Shown here piece after piece: positions 57,454 to 64,000 of a DNA stretch of 64,000 nucleotides. Position 1 is the first letter of the stretch, and every line of letters starts with the position of its first letter. The DNA is from Manduca sexta (taxonomy: Eukaryota > Arthropoda > Insecta > Lepidoptera > Sphingidae). The DNA is taken from assembly GCF_014839805.1 (NCBI RefSeq), contig NC_051123.1, positions 12,630,727 through 12,694,726 of the forward strand, read 5' to 3'. Position numbers and translations under genes: made by a program. Below the pieces are notes generated by a model that saw only the letters and a list, made by a program, of their open reading frames with translations, was not told where the DNA came from and searched no databases.

Positions 57454-59942
57454 TTAAATCTTAATGTTTATTTTATTTTTTTCAACGATTTCCCCACTTT
57501 AATTAGTAAGTTTGAAAAGTTAATGAAATATTTTTCATCAGTGGCTCCCGCCCCGTCGACGCTCGCGAGCCGCGTGCAATTACAAAATTCCATTTATAAT
57601 GTAAACACAACTCAGTATTTAAATTAATTTGCCTCTCTGCCGTGCATTCTCGTGTGCTTACAATCTGTGTACGGAAAAATATGTTGCATTATTCGAATTT
57701 ACGCGAGGTATACCACGTTACCAGTTAACTTGCAGGAACGCGTCGATTCAATTAGGGTACTATTGTCTCTGGTAGCTGATGTGGAAGGCAGGGTATAACC
57801 ATTTCCCCTCATGCTCGCTGCAAATATATTTTTCCCCAAAAATTTAAAGGAAACTTTAGTAGGTATAGAGAACTTTTTCTGATATTACTGATTGCTTTCA
57901 TGTAAGAATCAATTCATGATTAAGGTGACAAAGACTAAAAACGCGTGTGAATTGTCCCGTTGCTGCAATAATAACCTAAAAAAACTAAAATATTATGTCT
58001 TTAGTCCGCTGACAAAAAAACAAAATAAGACGTAGTTTTTTTACGTTTTTATGGAAAACCACAATATAACCTCAAAACTTAAAATCTCACATTTATCCCA
58101 TATAAGATCAATCTCGTATGTAAATTATAATGCTACTGCAAATTGCTATAAGTGGTATAAAAATATCCATGGCGCGTTCAGGGCGGTTGTCACGCATGAG
58201 CGCTGATCGTGATCAAACGCGATTATCTGCGGAGCCGAGCGTGTGGAACGGCCCGGCGAGCACGGCGCACGGCCGTGTGAACCCGCCTTTATACATATTT
58301 TTTTAATTTTCTAAATGGCCATGGGTAATGAGGTTGCGATTTATTTTCCATAGCGATTATGAAATGGATTTTTGTGGATTAAAATGTTTTCAATGCCGGT
58401 TGCTAACCGCGTGAGAAATAATAAGTATTTACCTGTATAGGTTGAATTTATTACACAGATATACTTATATTTTATTTAAATTTGTATAGTGTTGGAAATA
58501 ATCGGGATTTATGATACCACAGTTCGGTCAATCTGTCTATTTGATTCTTCCCCTAAATGCCTAATCGTATTAACTTTATTGATCTAAACATTATTGGCTA
58601 TTAGTTTGACAGTGAGGAATGTTCGACATAACTTTGCAAAACGGAATACATCTTTTACTGGAAACCACAATGATACCTACGTTTGAGAAATCACTGCGAT
58701 AGCACTTTACTGTACAAGTCGCAAATCGCACCGATAAATCTTAACGCGAAATTCATGTAATAAAATTTTAAGTTATAAAATTTATAGCGTTACATATTTT
58801 TGTTCTGTCGATAGACACTTCATGCCGCCGTATCTAATCTCAAATGGGATAAATTATAATATTTATAAAAGAACATAATAATATACATATTAAAAAAAAT
58901 ATACACATAAAACCAAATAAAGAGCAACGATTCTAAATCTAATTAATCAACCTGCGGAATATAATTTATATCATTGTTTAATATATTCCACCACGTCATA
59001 TAATTAAATAAAATGTTCGTACTTACGAAATTCAAGATAATAAATACCAGGGCTCCATAAACATAAAGACGACTAACATCTCATAATGGTACATGAGTGA
59101 AATGACACCCACAATAATTGCAATGTAAGGTAATAGGAGCTCAAAGCACTCGGGCATGTCGGCTTCGTAGTTTATACGTTCCGAATGCAAATGAACACCG
59201 CTCCGCTTTCATGTCAGCCTGGTAACTCTCCGTGACTGACGCATCTGCTATCCCTGTTTTGCTTAAGGTATTGATAAATTATTCCTGATTCAATTAAAAC
59301 GGAACATAATTATTCTGCAAGTCCTGCAGGACAAATATCCCTTTGGAGGGAGAGCTTAGACGCGTAGGAAAGACTATGACGGCTTAATTTAGATTGAACG
59401 AACGTCGGCGACAGTCGTTCGCTTTTGAAGCATAACTTTTCATTGGACGTAGTCTCTGCAATATATTATGTATAAAGACTATGATAAATTTAAAGACAAG
59501 GCTTAGTTCTTTTTTATAGATTCTGTCATCGTCTTTCTTTATTTAAGAAGCTTGGTCGTTCATTCTGTCAACTTGGGAGTAAAAAAAGCATTTATTATTA
59601 AAGGGCCATGCACCATTACTACAGTTTTGTAGAGATTACTCGCAACAAAGCAATTTAGTAACTTACAAAGTTTACTTATTTATAATATTCATCTAGATAA
59701 AGAGAAGTAGACCATAATCGTATTATAATGGAGTATTATCACGAAGGTAACTCTATAGAATCAAAATTACTTTGAATCGCTTGTCAGTTACAATTGCACG
59801 TTCAGTTTAATCTGGCAAAGACGAAACTTTGAATCTCGCTTTGTCAGGTCGCTTTTATCACATCTTTGGCAAATCTCAAAACTTCGACAAGTAAACTTAC
59901 AGTTGTGTCAAGTTAATATCGGTTTAACCCGATTGAAGATTA
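57454..59942. other. Mostly unassigned; CpG-rich block at 58170-58292
   Basis: 58170-58292 is the most CpG-rich non-repeat block in this part (ggagccgagcgtgtggaacg, gcgagcacggcgcacggccg). On the minus strand it begins with TATAAAG at 58294-58288, so a promoter for a minus-strand gene is conceivable, possibly the one whose exon lies at 53849. 57540-57575 is a smaller CpG patch. The rest is AT-rich. Confidence 0.3.
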
Positions 59943-60033
59943 AGGGGGTGCGCAAACGAAGCAAGTCTGGTCGAGTTGCAGGTTGCGTCTGCGGATTACG
60001 AAGCAACTGAAAGTTGCCACGTTTGCACGAACC
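59943..60033. mobile_element. Very short MITE, TTA duplication (Harbinger-like)
   Basis: AGGGGGTGCGCAAACG at the left is inverted at the right as CGTTTGCACGAACC, flanked by TTA on both sides (59940-59942, 60034-60036). A 3-bp TWA duplication and GGG-starting ends fit PIF/Harbinger. 91 bp. Confidence 0.45.
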
Positions 60034-60557
60034 TTAGGATTTAATGTATTAAATCGCCAACAAGGTAAACTATTTCGGATCTTGTAACTTTACTGTGTAT
60101 CGAAAATGCTTGTCTAGCTAAGAACACTTGAGAAGAACAAGCGGATTTGGAAACCCCTTCGCAGTGAACATACTAAATTTACTGTTGATCTTGAGCAACT
60201 TAATCCAGAGTACACACTCACATATACTCAAGCCTGTATCCTCAATGCAGTAGGTAGTGGCTTAAACAATGCGCCTATTTTGGGACGGTATATTTTCGTG
60301 TTATGATGCGACCCGACGGGGCTGAATCTATCAACATAATGAATCTTAATTCCATCCCTGGATAACTTTGCTCGTGTTTCTCAAAAAATATTCTCATATT
60401 TAGTACGAAAATTGAATAAAAAATATGATATAGAGTTAAAGTCAATAACCGTTATTATAGACGACACGACAATCTATCTATCAGCTTATGTTTACGCGAA
60501 TGTAAGATATTTAAAATAAAACTTATTTGCGGATTTTTTCGCGGTTTCACTTACATT

Positions 60558-60615
60558 GGTCATGGGGCCGATCACAAAAGCTACAAAGTCTTCGAAATAT
60601 CGGGAGAATTATAAT
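60558..60615 (+). repeat. Relic of the 707-1025 MITE
   Basis: gtcatggggccgatcacaaa, agctacaaagtcttcgaaat, atcgggagaattataatc matches the right part of the MITE (gtgaccatgaaggatgcaaa, gtcttcgaaacgtcgggaga). Confidence 0.5.
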
Positions 60616-60619
60616 CTAT

Positions 60620-61455
60620 CTTCTATACTTATAATAAATCTGTAGAGAGGTCAATTCTGTACATGAAATATATTTCCAAAATAACTATCAGGGGGTGATT
60701 AGGGATCGATACTGATGCCAAAAATGCAATTAGTAAAATTTTTGTCTGTCTGTATAACCGTTATAGAAACAAAAACTACTCGACGGATTTTAACGAAACT
60801 TGGTACAATTATTTGTCATACTCCTGTGCTGGTTATAATATACTTTTCATCACGCTACAATCAATAGGAGCAGAGCAGTGAAGGGAAATGTTGGGAAAAC
60901 GGGAGAAGTTACTCCATTTTTTAAGCTTCCGTCGCGTGTGCAACCTTAATGGTTAAAACTACACAGAAATCATGTATGACGGAAATGTTCTCCTTAAAAT
61001 TATGTAAAAAATATCCCACGACAGCATATGTCTATGTTTTATGGTTGACTCACAATAACACGTGTAACTCCCGATAGCTTAGCAGTTCGAAGCTTTCTCA
61101 TTATATTTGTCTACTCTTACGTTTATAACACTCTCAGTCATCTCTAATTAAAAAAGTTAACATTATTAAATATTCCTAAAAAAAGAATCATAGAAATCGA
61201 TATAGAAACACCAATGTTATACATGAAATACGCTAATAATAAGCCATCACGCGTGAATACTGAATCATGCTATAAGGATTATTTTTGTATATCTATAAGG
61301 TCACGAACGCACAGGCAGGCGGCTTTCTTGGCACCTAGAGGCTAGCGAATCACCTAGCGAGTAGCTTCGTAAAACGAACATTCTCGAACGTTCGCGACCG
61401 GCTCCATTTTTGAAGTCCGAAATCCACGCGGGCGAAGCTGCGGGCGGAAGCTAGT
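60620..61455 (+). mobile_element. Helitron-like element, long variant (copy 11)
   Basis: It starts ctatacttataataaatctg and aacgaaacttggtacaatta. The body shares caataggagcagagcagtga and atgtatgacggaaatgttct with copy 5. It ends acgcgggcgaagctgcgggc, ggaagctagt at about 61454. 61030-61350 is unrelated to the other copies and may be a captured or inserted segment. Confidence 0.5.
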
Positions 61456-61956
61456 ATAAAATAAAATCGATAAAATCCCCAATAGTTCTTCAAAAAATAA
61501 ATAAATAAGAGAAACAGGAAATTTGCAAGACGACAAATTAAAATTTCTAAATAAACATTTTCAGAACTACCAGGCGACCATAACAATAGAGGATAACAGA
61601 TAACTCCAACATCACTATACAAACACACCCTAGATGTTCCTACTTCATTAGCGAATGCATGACGTTGGCAATCAGCGGGGCCATATGAGTTTCCGACTCA
61701 ATAGCCGTGAATGATAGCATTCACTCCTCAGAATTAATGCACGAATCATTGCAGTAATATTTTTTCGATATTTTGTAACACTTTCCACCGACTTGAGCTA
61801 TTGACTTTATTATGTACAATTAAAGCAAAAGATACAAGATGCTACTATCTATGGGCCAGCAAGATTGCCAAGCGGTATTATGTTTCTTGTGTTTGCTAAT
61901 GCCTTTGTTTCACCCATCACGCAGAGTCGGGGTAAACATGTTAATGTTTTTAATAT

Positions 61957-62195
61957 CTTCAGAGCAAAGTGACTCCATTGGACCTGATCATAAGGGTCTA
62001 ATGGATATCGACTGACGAGAGCTGATTACTCCTCAACAGTCGACTCAATTATGGCGGCCTGTTGGAACCGTATGAACACAGGCTGATCCCGGAACACGAC
62101 ACACTTACGTGGGCAATTATGACGGATTTTAACACTTTATTTACGGTCGCTATCCGGGTGGATATATAATATATCCTACCACCAATAAAAAACCC
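61957..62195 (-). repeat. Retroposon family B (copy 7)
   Basis: gtgactccattggacctgat, atcgactgacgagagctgat, ggctgatcccggaacacgac, tacgtgggcaattatgacgg, atatcctaccaccaat. Near full length. Confidence 0.8.
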
Positions 62196-62632
62196 CATAC
62201 AAATATTCAAAAAAATATTTTTTTCGCCAAGCAGCATCGTCAAGCATCATCGTTCTCGTGTTCAGCTTTAAAAAGACACCGTAGCCATTTTTAATCATTG
62301 GGCAAGTTAACATCTAAATCTATTACCTAACCACCAGACAATTTATTTGCTCATGTCTCACATCTGTATATAGAATACAGTAGAGTATTGACATCGATTC
62401 CGTCTATATTTAAAGCTCAATTTCCTTTCCGTGGCTCTAAAGTCGATACTATCTCTTCTTCATTTCATAAACGTTGATGTTTATTTTCTACTTCATCGTC
62501 TGAATGTTTATAGATATTAAGCAATGTAAACTGTCTTTTTGATTCCCTTGTCTCGATTTGCACTTATGTCATCCATAATATTTTTTTACAGTCCAGTAAA
62601 AATGAAATATTAACTTACTACTCTAACTTACT

Positions 62633-62936
62633 GGTAGGTCTGTCATATGCGAGAGTCCGCCTGGGTAGGTACCACCGTAATGTCCATTTCTGCCACCAAG
62701 CAGTAGTGTGTTTTCACTGTTGTGTTCCGGTTTGAAAGACATTGTAGTCAATGTAACTACTGGACATAATAAGACTTAACACCTCATGTCTCAGGATGGA
62801 AAGCGCAGTGGAATACCAAACAATATTTTGTAATTCAAGGTGTTGGATGTTGTTTCTACTGTTTATGGGCGACCGTATCGATAGAAATCAGGCGAACGGC
62901 AAGGTCGTCTCGTCATTCAAAGGAATAAAAAAAATT
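62633..62936 (+). repeat. Retroposon family A, near full-length (copy 13)
   Basis: tggtaggtctgtcatatgcg, gagtccgcctgggtaggtac, caccgtaatgtccatttctg, atctcat-like ctcatgtctcaggatgga, tcaggcgaacggcaaggtcg, aataaaaaaaatt tail. Confidence 0.85.
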
Positions 62937-63054
62937 TAAATTGAAGTACGAAATATTAAAAAATATTTTTACACTACATATAAGTAATCATTATCAATTT
63001 TATCTAATCGAAATGTTTGTACTTGCAATTTGTACCTATAAAACCTAAATTTAT

Positions 63055-63240
63055 TATACTTCATCGATGGCGTAGATGTATTACGACACGATTGCATACT
63101 GAGGTCTTGAGTTCGATCCCCGGGTCGGGCAAAATGATATTGGGTTTTTCAGTATCAATCCGGATTCTGGAATTTGTAAACCATATGGCTATAGGCTCTC
63201 CCCTATCACGCCCCTTCAGCATTAAAAGACTATGTAAATA
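63055..63240 (+). repeat. tRNA-derived SINE (copy 6)
   Basis: catcgatggcgtagatgtat (A-box region), AGTTCGATCCC at 63110-63120 (B box, first base changed), gggtcgggcaaaatgatatt, caatccggattctggaattt, and an A-rich end at about 63240. Same family as 14731. Confidence 0.7.
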
Positions 63241-63679
63241 AAAAAACAATTCCGTAGTTTTATTATATTTATCATTAAATATAAATATCTACTTTGAATA
63301 ATATCACAAGCATATCACACAAATAGTTTCGCCCACTTCATTAATTACGGAGTGCTCCGTGGCACTTTACTTGACATTTGCAATGAGAGGACCATTGCGA
63401 TCTACTATTGTATTACATTATTGTGGGCGGGTGTGTTAAAAAATATATGTAATTCTGTAATATGTATTGATAAAATAATTTACTAAATTAGATAGACAAT
63501 TTAATAAGGAATATATTTGTAATTTACAAAAAGACCTAAAAATATATTTTTAAATAAATTCGTATATTTTTCCTTATCCGTCCGTAACTAAAGATCCATA
63601 AAAGTATGAAACAAATGCTCAAGGCCATTTCTTCGCGGGAGGGCCTTAACACATATGTAACTTTTACTTAAGAAAAATA

Positions 63680-63796
63680 CTTTTTTTTTGTACGAGCATG
63701 GTAAAATGGTCCCACTGCACCTGATGGTAAGTGGAGTGGGATCCAATAGAATGTCGACTGACGACAGATGATTACCCCTCGACAGTTGACACAATA
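63680..63796 (-). repeat. Retroposon family B, 3' fragment (copy 8)
   Basis: tttttttttgtacgagcatg, cccactgcacctgatggtaa, gtcgactgacgacagatgat, cgacagttgacacaat. The shared core CCTGATGGTAAG is at 63720-63731. 5'-truncated. The remaining 63797-64000 is unassigned. Confidence 0.75.
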
Positions 63797-64000
63797 GGGG
63801 CCGGACTATGCTTGATTTTGTACATTATTCTATATGTAATGGCTTTTAATACGAAAAAGAAGCACGTTTGCGAAAACAGCATAAAAATTGGTTAAAAAAT
63901 TAGCGAGTAATTCATATTTAAAATATTGTAATGTGCAGAAGTGGGCGCGATGTGGGGATATCGCTTCATCTCTTTCTTTCGCACGCGTCGTAATTCCCGA

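Overview
The window is AT-rich, repeat-dense, almost entirely non-coding eukaryotic nuclear DNA. I infer a lepidopteran (butterfly or moth) genome because several dispersed families match sequences I remember from Lepidoptera. These are the tRNA-derived SINEs with a GGTTCGAATCC B box, the Helitron-like elements ending in GCGGGCAAAAGCTAGT, two retroposon 3' ends sharing CTTACCATCAGG, and the AGGGTTCCGTA/TACGGAACCC element. That identification rests on memory and was not searched. No prokaryotic operon, CRISPR array, rRNA or intact tRNA gene is visible. A 500-base run of N at 26757-27256 is an assembly gap.

Protein-coding content is very small. The best piece is a minus-strand exon at 31172-31364 that reads like the penultimate exon of an insect gustatory receptor. 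It has a clean acceptor and donor but needs a one-base frameshift, so it is probably a decayed or mis-assembled copy. A second piece is a minus-strand exon at 53791-53849 with an ATG, 19 codons and good splice signals; it would start an unidentified protein whose other exons are not found. A plus-strand frame at 31933-32493, open apart from one stop, and a CpG-rich possible first exon at 3735-3875 are weaker. Most of the window looks intronic or intergenic.

Layout: 1-10 kb holds MITEs (707-1025, 2459-2602), Helitron-like copies and a SINE. 9.36-10.33 kb is a Helitron-like element with an internal 5 x 123 bp array. 13.6-20.4 kb has Helitron-like, SINE, hAT-type MITE and retroposon A copies. 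21.2-22.2 kb is a 7 x 138 bp satellite, followed by nested LINE and MITE remnants to 23.3 kb. 23.8-24.8 kb carries a diverged pair of CpG-rich non-repeat blocks. 25.9-26.8 kb is a GC-rich LINE end nested in retroposon A, against the gap. 31-32.5 kb holds the receptor relic. 39.13-40.42 kb is a 1.29 kb terminal-inverted-repeat element studded with a GGGGTAAGTGCGCC-type motif in both orientations. 47.1 kb has a miRNA-like hairpin. 57.1-57.45 kb is an almost perfect foldback element flanked by TTAA. The rest is AT-rich sequence with scattered retroposon fragments.

The genes do not form a visible pathway. The organisation is that of transposon layers, many with recognisable target-site duplications, over unique DNA that contains a few CpG-rich, possibly regulatory, blocks.
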